64,000 nt of DNA, taken from Tetragenococcus osmophilus (lineage in GTDB: Bacteria; Bacillota; Bacilli; Lactobacillales; Enterococcaceae). How positions within the stretch are numbered: position 1 is the stretch's first letter; every line of letters starts with the position of its first letter. A model generated the notes under the pieces. That model made no database searches. It was not told where the DNA came from and saw only the letters and a program-made list of their open reading frames with translations. The translations under genes were made by a program, and so were the position numbers. Location of the stretch: NCBI RefSeq assembly GCF_003795125.1, contig NZ_CP027783.1:1922001-1986000 (forward strand). Direction: 5' to 3'. Below are positions 37,592-44,804 of the stretch, one piece after another.

Positions 37592-38223
37592 ATATCGAAA
37601 AAGAAATTGCTCAAGAACTATTAGCTATTCAAGCTGTATTTTTAAATCCTCATACCCCTTTTACTTGGGCTAGTGGTATGAAAAGCCCTATTTACTGCGA
37701 TAATCGGATGACGATGAGCTACCCTAAAGTTAGAAAAAAAGTTGCTCAAGGCTTAGCTGAAAAAATTAAAAAGAATTTTCCTGAAACTGAAGTTATAGCA
37801 GGTACCGCTACTGCAGGCATTCCTCATGCCGCTTGGGTGGCGGAAATTTTGGATTTACCAATGGTTTATATTCGTAGTAAGAAAAAAGAACATGGCAAAA
37901 CGAATCAAATTGAAGGAAAATTAGAAAAGGGACAAAAAATTGTCATTATTGAAGATTTAATCTCTACTGGGCAAAGCGTATTAGATGCTTGTAACGCAGC
38001 CAAAAGCCAAGGGGCTCAAGTTTTAGGAGTAATGGCTATCTTTACTTACGAACTGGAAAGTGGCCGAGCAAATTTTGAAAAAAACCAAGTTCCGCTTGTT
38101 ACTTTAACCAATTATTCAACTTTAATTGACACAGCTTTAAGTGATAAGTATATTGATGAAAAAGAACTTACTTTATTACAAGCATGGAAAAAGGATCCAG
38201 AACATTGGGACTTATCAGTCTAA
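37588..38223 (+). CDS. pyrE: Orotate phosphoribosyltransferase
   Basis: The 211-residue enzyme joins orotate and PRPP to OMP. The PRPP loop is VIIEDLISTGQSVLDA. The lysine-rich loop YIRSKKKEHGKTNQIEG and the N-terminal FTWASGMKSPIYCDNR match the family. It is the last pyr gene; no terminator is seen before the carbonic anhydrase gene 58 bp downstream, so that gene may be read with it. Confidence 0.95.
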   Translation: MNIEKEIAQELLAIQAVFLNPHTPFTWASGMKSPIYCDNRMTMSYPKVRKKVAQGLAEKIKKNFPETEVIAGTATAGIPHAAWVAEILDLPMVYIRSKKKEHGKTNQIEGKLEKGQKIVIIEDLISTGQSVLDACNAAKSQGAQVLGVMAIFTYELESGRANFEKNQVPLVTLTNYSTLIDTALSDKYIDEKELTLLQAWKKDPEHWDLSV

Positions 38224-38281
38224 GTATTCTAGCTATTAGGTAAATTTTGAAAATTTTAAAACAAAAAAGGAAGTGCTTTTA

Positions 38282-38932
38282 ATGACACGTATTTGGAGTT
38301 ATACGGGAGAGAACGGACCTGAATTTTGGCCAGAACTTTCTCAGGAATTTTATGAGGCAGCGCAATTTCCTTTACAGTCTCCAATTTCATTATCTTATGA
38401 AGAAACGCAACCCTTATATAAAAACCTCACATTTCATTATGAGAAACAGACATTTTCTATAAAAAATGTGAATGATACTATACATTTCGAACCTGTAAAT
38501 ACGATAAGTTTTGTTGATTTTTTACATGATCGTTATTACTTAACAGATATTCATTTTCATATGCCCAGTGAACATATTATTGCCAATGAGCAAACATCTT
38601 TAGAATTCCATCTTGTTCATAAAAATAATTACGGTGATCCTTTAGTATGTGCTGTACTTTTTTATCTGACAAAAGAGCCAGCACCCTCATGGGCAGAAGA
38701 TAATAATGAGTTGTTGTTTGATCCATCCCTTTTTTTACCAATGAACGCTAGCTATTTTCATTACGAAGGGTCACTGACCACTCCGCCAACAGATGGTCCT
38801 GTGAAGTGGTTTGTATTCGATCAAAAAAATCCAATGTCCTCTTCTCTTATGGAACGTTTTAAAACGGATTTACTTCCTAATAATCGACCTTTACAAGATA
38901 AAAAGCAGCGTCTAATTTATTACAAGAAATAA
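38282..38932 (+). CDS. Alpha-class carbonic anhydrase without signal peptide
   Basis: The 216-residue enzyme interconverts CO2 and bicarbonate. The three zinc ligands are His91, His93 (DIHFHMPSEH) and His110 (LEFHLVH). QSPISL and the C-terminal YEGSLTTPPTDGPVKWFVF are alpha-class hallmarks. Bacterial alpha enzymes are usually exported, but this one has no signal peptide and should stay in the cytoplasm. ATG 38282 was preferred to the in-frame GTG at 38273, which lies within the ribosome binding region. Position after the pyr operon would suit bicarbonate supply for carbamoyl phosphate, though carAB here look inactive. Confidence 0.88.
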   Translation: MTRIWSYTGENGPEFWPELSQEFYEAAQFPLQSPISLSYEETQPLYKNLTFHYEKQTFSIKNVNDTIHFEPVNTISFVDFLHDRYYLTDIHFHMPSEHIIANEQTSLEFHLVHKNNYGDPLVCAVLFYLTKEPAPSWAEDNNELLFDPSLFLPMNASYFHYEGSLTTPPTDGPVKWFVFDQKNPMSSSLMERFKTDLLPNNRPLQDKKQRLIYYKK

Positions 38933-38933
38933 T

Positions 38934-38980
38934 AAAAAGCGAGAAATGAGGCCTTTAAACTTCATTTCCCGCTTTTTTTA
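38934..38980. terminator. Bidirectional terminator
   Basis: AAAAAGCG-GAAATGA pairs with TCATTTC-CGCTTTTTTT across 38935-38978, between the convergent carbonic anhydrase and rqcH genes. Confidence 0.85.
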
Positions 38981-40684
38981 AGCTTTTTGTAATTGTTCTG
39001 TGTCTTGTTTACTAGGAGTAACAAAATAGGTGGTTTGATTTTCATAAATAACAAATCCGGGTTTAGCACCGTTAGGTTTTCGTACATGTTTTACTTGAAC
39101 GAGATCTACCGGAACGGAAGAAGAAAAACGATACTTGGAAAAATAAGCAGCTAGTTTAGCGGCTTCTTCAATTGTTTCTTCCGTAGGTTCAGAGCTTCGA
39201 ATGATAACATGAGAACCCGGAATATTTTGTGCATGCAGCCAATAATCTGTTTTTTTAGCTGTCCTCATGGTTAAGCGATCGTTTTGTAAATTATTTTTCC
39301 CTACTAAAATAGGCGTACCATCTGAAGCAGTAAAATGTTCAGGCTGTGACTTTTTCTCTTGTTTTTTTCTTTTTTTCTTTTGCGCTTTGATGTAGCCTTG
39401 TGCAACTAGTTCTTCTCTAATTAGTTTCAAATCTTTAGGGGAGGCAAGTTCAATTTGAGCCATAACGGATTCCAAATAAGCTAATTCATCCTTTGCCTCT
39501 TGGATTTGTTGGCCTACAACTTTCACCGCATTTCGCAATTTTTGATAGCGTTGAAAATATTTTTGCGCATTTTGGCTTGGAGAAAGCGCAGGGTTTAAGG
39601 AAATGAGTTGAGGTTTATTTTCTTCATAATAATTAGGCAATTCGACTTCACTTTTTCCGCGTGGCACTTGATTCATAAAAGTCGTTAAAAGTTCCCCTTT
39701 TTGACGAAACTCTTCCGCATTTTTTGAATCTGCCAATGTTTTCTCTCTTTTTTTCAGCTTTGTTTTATTTCTTTTAATTTCGTTTTCGACCCTTTTGATT
39801 AATGCGTTTCCTTGTTCTTTTACGCGATCTCTTTCAGCTTTTTCCCAGTAAAAGGCATCTAAAAGCTCACTTAAAGTCGTGTAGGTGCTTACTTCAGTTT
39901 CTTGTGTTTCTAGATGACAATAGAAAATAGGGGTGAAAAATTCTTTTTTAGAAGTCTTAAGATAAGTAGGACGCCTATGTTGAGTTAATTCAGTAAAAAA
40001 GTTTTCCCAAACGGTCATTTTCTCATTAGGTTTTTCATTCAAACGAAAAGCTAACTCGTTGGCTGTATCTCGCCCTAATCCTTGAAATTGAGATTGTAAA
40101 GATTTTCCATCTAAAATTGGAAGAGTAGAAATACGGTCAAAAACTTGCGCATTAGGCGCTGTAAAAGGGTTTAATGTTTCTTGTTTAGGAGGCGCGATAT
40201 AATTGGCTCCTGGTAGGAGAGTGCGGTAAGTATTTTGTGACAAACCGATATGTTTTATTGCGTCTAAAATTTTTCCATTGGATTGGTTCAACAATAAGAT
40301 TGTACTATGGCGGCCCATTAACTCAGCTACTAACACGATATTTTCCAGATCGCCCAATTCGTCGCGATGAGAAAAAGTGAAGTAGACAATACGATCATTG
40401 GCTACTTGTTCAATGGATTGTAAATGAGCGCCTTCCAAATATTTTCGTAGCATTAATGCAAAATTTGGAGGGGTTGCTGGGTTATCGTATTGCATTTGAG
40501 TCAGCTGAATCCGAGCATAGTTGGGATTAGCAGATAATAACAATTTATGATTTTGACGATTCGCTCGTATCACCAATACAATTTCATGTTCGTAAGGTTG
40601 TTGGATCTTTTGAACACGGCCGTTTTGTAATTGTTCGGCTAATTCTTTAACTATCAAATGGGTAAATATACCATCAAATGACAT
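38978..40684 (-). CDS. rqcH: Rqc2-homologue RqcH (NFACT/FbpA family)
   Basis: The 568-residue protein belongs to the NFACT family. In bacteria RqcH binds stalled 50S-peptidyl-tRNA complexes and adds alanine tails that mark the nascent chain for degradation; older names are fibronectin-binding protein FbpA or PavA. The NFACT-N domain starts MSFDGIFTHLIVKELAEQL. A coiled coil spans about 280-330 and 370-420. The NFACT-R domain has DYWLHAQNIPGSHVII. No signal peptide is present. A GGGG-type site precedes the start on the - strand. Confidence 0.92.
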   Translation of the reverse strand: MSFDGIFTHLIVKELAEQLQNGRVQKIQQPYEHEIVLVIRANRQNHKLLLSANPNYARIQLTQMQYDNPATPPNFALMLRKYLEGAHLQSIEQVANDRIVYFTFSHRDELGDLENIVLVAELMGRHSTILLLNQSNGKILDAIKHIGLSQNTYRTLLPGANYIAPPKQETLNPFTAPNAQVFDRISTLPILDGKSLQSQFQGLGRDTANELAFRLNEKPNEKMTVWENFFTELTQHRRPTYLKTSKKEFFTPIFYCHLETQETEVSTYTTLSELLDAFYWEKAERDRVKEQGNALIKRVENEIKRNKTKLKKREKTLADSKNAEEFRQKGELLTTFMNQVPRGKSEVELPNYYEENKPQLISLNPALSPSQNAQKYFQRYQKLRNAVKVVGQQIQEAKDELAYLESVMAQIELASPKDLKLIREELVAQGYIKAQKKKRKKQEKKSQPEHFTASDGTPILVGKNNLQNDRLTMRTAKKTDYWLHAQNIPGSHVIIRSSEPTEETIEEAAKLAAYFSKYRFSSSVPVDLVQVKHVRKPNGAKPGFVIYENQTTYFVTPSKQDTEQLQKA

Positions 40685-40843
40685 GATATCCCCTCGTTTC
40701 TTCTGTTAGTCTTTGTCTATTATAACGAATAATAAGGAATAAAACAAAAATAAGAGAAGTTTTGTGAACATGCTTGACGACAGGGTTTGTTTATTGCTAG
40801 TATAAATTACAATGACATGAATTAAAGCAGGTGTAAAGGGATT

Positions 40844-41410
40844 ATGATTCGTTGGTGGGTAAAAAACCTCATAAATAAACTACAAACCGCATGGGAAAGC
40901 TTTGCGGAGACAATTTATGCAAATAAAAAAACAAGTATTATTGCAACAGCTGTTGGTCTTGTTGTTATAATAGGCTTAACTTTTTTTTCGCTGACTATGA
41001 ATACAAAAATACGTGCGGCACAAATGAATAATTTGATTTATGAGAGTCTTCCTACAAAAAGGGTAGTACCTTTTTCTTATGATCAAGGAGATAATATGAT
41101 TAGCGAAAAAAAGGCGATTTCTGTGATGTTTGCCAAACCCAATCGTTCTGATACGAATCAAGTTATGGAAATTGTAGATCAAAAAAATAACGAATTAAAT
41201 CGAAATTTTTATTATTATCCTATTGTCTACCAGTCAGACGAAATTGCACAGACCTATAATATAAATCCCAATGAAGTCACCTTTATCTTTTTTCAAAACG
41301 GGGAAGAAAAAAACCGATTTACTTTTCGCTCAATAGACGACCCTGGTCAAAATTTCATTCCAGAGCTCAATCGCTTGCCTATGTGGAATATTCAAGCACA
41401 AGAAGATTAA
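40844..41410 (+). CDS. Membrane-anchored protein of unknown function
   Basis: The 188-residue protein has a basic amphipathic N-terminus, one membrane helix (about 32-53: IIATAVGLVVIIGLTFFSL) and an extracellular domain of about 130 residues with SVMFAKPNRSDTNQVMEIVD and VTFIFFQNGEEKNRFTFRS. The outer domain has a thioredoxin-like feel but no CxxC, so this is only an impression. AAAGGG precedes the ATG. It lies immediately before the trp-type leader and has no terminator after it. I do not recognise the family. Confidence 0.55.
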   Translation: MIRWWVKNLINKLQTAWESFAETIYANKKTSIIATAVGLVVIIGLTFFSLTMNTKIRAAQMNNLIYESLPTKRVVPFSYDQGDNMISEKKAISVMFAKPNRSDTNQVMEIVDQKNNELNRNFYYYPIVYQSDEIAQTYNINPNEVTFIFFQNGEEKNRFTFRSIDDPGQNFIPELNRLPMWNIQAQED

Positions 41411-41416
41411 AAATTA

Positions 41417-41445
41417 TTGACATAAACTTTTGAATCAGTTATGAT
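41417..41445 (+). promoter_or_regulatory. Promoter of the trpXYZ-like operon
   Basis: Consensus TTGACA (41417-41422), a 17-bp spacer and TATGAT (41440-41445) give a start near 41452, 27 nt before the leader-peptide ATG. Confidence 0.8.
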
Positions 41446-41478
41446 TATTTAAAATTAGAAGGAAAGGACGAATCTATC

Positions 41479-41544
41479 ATGCAAAATACTTACATCACTC
41501 AAGTAACTCAAACTTGGCAAAGCTGGTACAAAACGTTGTATTGA
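41479..41544 (+). CDS. Trp-rich leader peptide
   Basis: A 21-codon ORF with ribosome binding site GGAAAGG encodes a peptide whose residues 12-17 read TWQSWY. Two Trp codons in 21 and a stop codon placed just inside the first hairpin segment are typical of ribosome-controlled attenuation. The peptide itself needs no function; ribosome stalling at TGG codons would report tryptophan shortage. The downstream genes look like a Trp-type ABC transporter. Confidence 0.8.
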   Translation: MQNTYITQVTQTWQSWYKTLY

Positions 41545-41659
41545 TAGGTTTTATTTTCCTATAGATACAACTTTTTAGAAGTGCACTCTAAAGTTTTGTA
41601 TCTATGCCGGTCTACATATAGAAACGACACCGCATAGATAAAAGGTCTATGCGGTTTTT
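41530..41659 (+). promoter_or_regulatory. Five-segment transcription attenuator before trpX
   Basis: Segments: A 41530-41548, B 41558-41576, C 41587-41608, D 41630-41638, E 41646-41654. A pairs with B (about 17 of 19 positions). B pairs with C (ATAGATACAA with TTGTATCTAT plus an inner stem). C pairs with D (TATCTATGC with GCATAGATA). D pairs with E (CCGCATAGA with TCTATGCGG), forming a terminator with TTTTT at 41655-41659. A:B plus C:D excludes B:C plus D:E. A ribosome at the leader stop (41542) would cover A and favour the terminator; one stalled at the first Trp codon leaves A free and favours readthrough. Confidence 0.75.
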
Positions 41660-41665
41660 GTTATT

Positions 41666-41700
41666 AAGACAATTGCCGTAAAGTCAATTGTCTTTTTTTA
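41666..41700 (+). terminator. Second terminator in the trpX leader
   Basis: AAGACAATTG (41666-41675) pairs exactly with CAATTGTCTT (41685-41694), followed by a T run to 41699. It follows the attenuator directly. No sequence able to block it was found in the leader. Confidence 0.7.
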
Positions 41701-41751
41701 TGGAAAAATTTCGGGAAATTTTAATAGAGATTATAGAAAAGAGGAGTTTAA

Positions 41752-42771
41752 ATGAAAAATAGAGGGCTTATTTTAACGATTATCGTTTTATTTGCCATAC
41801 TTATAACGACTTTTGTTTTTGAAGTGGGCAAGTCAACTTCTGAAACGGAGTCAAATACAGACGATAGCAATAAAACAGTAGGGATACTACAATATGTGAG
41901 CCACCCTGCTTTAAATGATATTCGTCAAGGAGTAGAAGATGGTCTTGAAGAAGCTGGGTATAAGCAAGGGGAAAACTTAACCATAGAATATCAAAATGGG
42001 CAAGCGGATCAAAGTAATTTAGATACCATGAGTCAACAATTAGTGCAACAAGATCCAGACGCTTTGGTAGGAATTGCCACGCCTGCCGCGCAAAGTTTAG
42101 CTAATACAACACAAGATATTCCCACAGTATTAGGTGCTGTTACGGACCCCGTAGGCGCCAATTTAGTTGATGACATGCAAGAGCCGGGTGGAAATCTTAC
42201 AGGAGTATCGGATAAAGCTCCCGTAGATCAACAAATGGAATTAACCAAAGAGCTACTACCAGATACTGAAAAAATAGGAATTTTATATTCTTCGACTGAA
42301 GACAATTCAAAATATCAAGTAGCTGAAGCTAGAGAAGAAGCGGAAAACTCAGGTTTTGAAGTAGAAACTTTTCCAGTTCCTTCTACAAATGAAATTTCAC
42401 AAACTGTACAGACAATGACAGATGAAGTAGATACAATTTATGTTCCTTTGGATAATACCATTGCTAATGCCATGCCAGCAGTCGTTAACGAGGCCAATAA
42501 AACAGAGACACCAATTATCCCTTCAGTTGATACGATGGTTGAACAAGGAGGTTTGGCAACGATAAGTGTGAATCAATATGACTTAGGAGTAAAATCCGGT
42601 GAGATGGTAGCCGATATTCTTGATGGTAATGCAGAGCCTGCCACTACACCTATTTACACTTTTGATACGGGAGATATTATAATTAACGAAGAACAAGCAG
42701 AAAAATTAAACATAGAGCTGCCAGATTCTGTCAAAGAAGATGCCACATACGTAGAGGAGGATGACGAATGA
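41752..42771 (+). CDS. trpX: ABC transporter substrate-binding protein, TrpX-like
   Basis: The 339-residue protein belongs to the ABC_sub_bind family (PF04392), which includes the tryptophan-linked TrpX. It has an N-terminal membrane helix (about 5-24) but no lipobox Cys, so it is probably held by an uncleaved anchor. The binding lobes read VGILQYVSHPALNDIRQGVEDGL, VGIATPAAQSLAN, and PTVLGAVTDPVGANLV. Substrate assignment to tryptophan rests on the Trp-rich leader peptide upstream; the family also includes transporters of other ligands. The permease gene overlaps its stop by ATGA. Confidence 0.75.
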   Translation: MKNRGLILTIIVLFAILITTFVFEVGKSTSETESNTDDSNKTVGILQYVSHPALNDIRQGVEDGLEEAGYKQGENLTIEYQNGQADQSNLDTMSQQLVQQDPDALVGIATPAAQSLANTTQDIPTVLGAVTDPVGANLVDDMQEPGGNLTGVSDKAPVDQQMELTKELLPDTEKIGILYSSTEDNSKYQVAEAREEAENSGFEVETFPVPSTNEISQTVQTMTDEVDTIYVPLDNTIANAMPAVVNEANKTETPIIPSVDTMVEQGGLATISVNQYDLGVKSGEMVADILDGNAEPATTPIYTFDTGDIIINEEQAEKLNIELPDSVKEDATYVEEDDE

Positions 42772-43655
42772 TTATTTCATCAATTGGACAAGGGTTATTA
42801 TGGAGCGTGCTTGGGTTGGGAATTTTTATGACCTATCGGATCTTAAATTTCCCCGATATGACAACAGAAGGCTCATTTCCTTTAGGAGGAGCTGTATGTG
42901 TAACTGCCATCATTAATGGCATCCCTCCGATAATAGCCACACTTTTAGGCGTTTTAGCTGGCATGTGTGCCGGCCTTGTGACGGCGTTATTGTATACAAA
43001 AGGAAAAATTCCTGTCATTTTATCTGGCATATTGGTTATGTCAGCTTTAAATTCGGTTATGCTCTTTGTGATGCAATCGCCTAATTTATCTTTACTGAAT
43101 CAGTCTAATGTTGTCAACTTTTTTACAGACATGGGACTGCCGACGAACTTTGATATTGTATTTCTAGGTTTATTAGTCGTTATTGTACTCATTGCCATAT
43201 TGTTCTTTTTCTTTAGTACAGAATTTGGTCAAAGTTATATTGCTACAGGAGATAATGAAGCAATGGCCAAGTCGCTTGGAATCAAAACAGATCGAATGAA
43301 AATTACTGGCATTGTGCTTTCAAATGGTGTTATTGCTTTAGCAGGTGCGTTAATTTCTCAAAGTGATGGCTACGCTGATGTAAATAAAGGAACGGGCGTC
43401 ATCGTTATTGGCTTATCTTCCATAATCATTGGAGAAGTATTGTATGGAGAGCTCACCTTTTTTGAACGGCTAGTCGCTATCGTTATAGGAAGTATTATTT
43501 ACCAGTTGCTAATATTATTAATTATCCGTTTAGGTTTTGATACGACTTATCTCAACTTATTCTCTTCTATCGTATTAGCCTTTTGTCTATTGATACCACG
43601 ATTTAAAGAAAAGTTACAACTAAAAACAGGATTTGAAAGGGAGGCGGAAAAATGA
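42768..43655 (+). CDS. trpY: ABC transporter permease, TrpY-like
   Basis: The 295-residue integral membrane protein is a permease of the branched-chain/sugar type (BPD_transp_2) with about eight helices. FMTYRILNFPDMTTEGSFPLGGAV and FVALGDNEAMAKSLGI-type segments (here YIATGDNEAMAKSLGIKTD) match the permeases that partner PF04392 binding proteins. Overlapping ATGA junctions on both sides couple it to the binding protein and ATPase. Confidence 0.8.
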   Translation: MIISSIGQGLLWSVLGLGIFMTYRILNFPDMTTEGSFPLGGAVCVTAIINGIPPIIATLLGVLAGMCAGLVTALLYTKGKIPVILSGILVMSALNSVMLFVMQSPNLSLLNQSNVVNFFTDMGLPTNFDIVFLGLLVVIVLIAILFFFFSTEFGQSYIATGDNEAMAKSLGIKTDRMKITGIVLSNGVIALAGALISQSDGYADVNKGTGVIVIGLSSIIIGEVLYGELTFFERLVAIVIGSIIYQLLILLIIRLGFDTTYLNLFSSIVLAFCLLIPRFKEKLQLKTGFEREAEK

Positions 43656-44416
43656 GTGTTTTAGAAATGCGTAATGCTGCAAAATTAGTAAATAATGGTC
43701 CTAAAGAGAAAAAAGCTTTGTTAGATCATATTGATCTTTCTATTCAAAAAAATGATTTTATTACAGTACTAGGAGGCAATGGCGCAGGCAAAAGCACCTT
43801 ATTTAATACGATTTCTGGCACAATGCCCTTATCTTCTGGCAAGATTTTTCTGGAAGATAAGGATGTTACCCAATTAAGTGAAGAAAATAGAGCTTCCTTT
43901 CTCTCCCGTGTTTTTCAAGATCCTAAAATGGGGACAGCACCACGCATGACTGTGGCAGAAAATCTATTATTAGCCAAAGGACGAGGAAAAAAACGGCGTT
44001 TACGCTTACGCCAATTAAAACAAAATTTAGATCATTTTTATCAAATAACAAAAGAAGTAGGCAATGGATTAGAAAATCATTTAAATACGCCTGCCGGTGA
44101 TTTGTCAGGCGGTCAAAGGCAAGCCTTAAGCTTATTAATGGCAACTATTCAGACACCACAATTACTTCTTTTGGATGAGCATACGGCAGCACTTGACCCT
44201 AAGACATCAAAGCTTTTGATGCAACTTACAGATCAGCGAATTAAAGAACAACAATTGACTTGCTTAATGATTACACATCGAATGGAAGATGCGCTACAAT
44301 ACGGAAATCGTATGATTGTCATGCAAAAAGGTGAGATTGTTCAAGACTTGAACGAAGAGGAAAAAGCAAAACTATCGATGACAGACTTATTGCAGTTTTT
44401 TGAAGAAATCAATTGA
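43652..44416 (+). CDS. trpZ: ABC transporter ATP-binding protein, TrpZ-like
   Basis: The 254-residue ATPase has a Walker A loop GGNGAGKSTLF, Q-loop in VFQDPKMGT, signature LSGGQRQALSLL, Walker B LLLLDEHTAALDP and switch His in MITHRMEDAL. It powers the importer formed with the preceding permease. No terminator separates it from the aro promoter 16 bp downstream, so readthrough into the aro leader is possible. Confidence 0.88.
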   Translation: MSVLEMRNAAKLVNNGPKEKKALLDHIDLSIQKNDFITVLGGNGAGKSTLFNTISGTMPLSSGKIFLEDKDVTQLSEENRASFLSRVFQDPKMGTAPRMTVAENLLLAKGRGKKRRLRLRQLKQNLDHFYQITKEVGNGLENHLNTPAGDLSGGQRQALSLLMATIQTPQLLLLDEHTAALDPKTSKLLMQLTDQRIKEQQLTCLMITHRMEDALQYGNRMIVMQKGEIVQDLNEEEKAKLSMTDLLQFFEEIN

Positions 44417-44431
44417 AAATTAAAAAAATTG

Positions 44432-44460
44432 TTGACTTTTCTCTTTTCTTTTTCTATACT
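44432..44460 (+). promoter_or_regulatory. Promoter of the aro operon
   Basis: TTGACT (44432-44437), a 17-bp spacer and TATACT (44455-44460) put the start near 44467, 28 nt before the leader-peptide ATG. The geometry copies that of the trpX promoter and leader. Confidence 0.8.
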
Positions 44461-44494
44461 ATGTTCAATCTCAATTCAGTTTGGAGCGATTATT

Positions 44495-44551
44495 ATGATT
44501 AAAACAACGCAAATACAACTGAATAATTTTTACTTTAGCTATTTTAGATAG
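44495..44551 (+). CDS. Phe/Tyr-rich leader peptide
   Basis: An 18-codon ORF with ribosome binding site GGAG (44482-44485) encodes a peptide ending NNFYFSYFR: three Phe and two Tyr codons in the last seven positions. It is followed immediately by the first hairpin segment. This is the arrangement expected for attenuation of a Phe/Tyr biosynthetic operon by ribosome stalling. Confidence 0.8.
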   Translation: MIKTTQIQLNNFYFSYFR

Positions 44552-44748
44552 GTTTGTATTCATAAAACATGGGTACAAACACGACAAGCGTTTGTATCTA
44601 TGATGGCTAGAGTAATTTGAAGTGACAAAATAGGCCGCATAGATCAATAAAAATCTATAGCGAGCCGTAAAATAATTTTTGATGATACCTATACTACTGT
44701 ATAAAGGTGTTCGCTATAGTTTTTTAACTTAGCGGACACCTTTTTTTA
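44552..44748 (+). promoter_or_regulatory. Seven-segment hairpin-relay attenuator before aroE
   Basis: Segments: A 44552-44561, B 44571-44580, C 44590-44602, D 44633-44644, E 44653-44666, F 44706-44719, G 44730-44740. A:B is 10 bp (GTTTGTATTC with GGGTACAAAC). B:C is TACAAAC with GTTTGTA plus wobble pairs. C:D is ATCTATG with CATAGAT plus GGC/GCC. D:E is GGCCGCATAGAT with ATCTATAGCGAGCC, two bulges. E:F is CTATAGCGA with TCGCTATAG. F:G is GGTGTTCGCTA with TAGCGGACACC, followed by seven T. The sets A:B, C:D, E:F and B:C, D:E, F:G exclude each other. A ribosome at the leader stop (44549) covers A and should lead to the terminator; stalling at Phe12/Tyr13 leaves A free. Confidence 0.75.
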
Positions 44749-44804
44749 TTATCTTAGAGATTAAAGATGTTACTTGAGTACTTAAAAAAGCAAGGAGGTA
44801 AAAA

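Noticed and set aside
41452-41700. T-box riboswitch upstream of trpX
   Set aside because: No AAGGGTGGTACCGCG-like sequence occurs; a Trp-codon leader ORF with stepwise hairpins is seen instead.
44467-44748. T-box riboswitch (Tyr or Phe) upstream of aroE
   Set aside because: The T-box motif is absent, while a Phe/Tyr-rich ORF and alternating hairpins are present.
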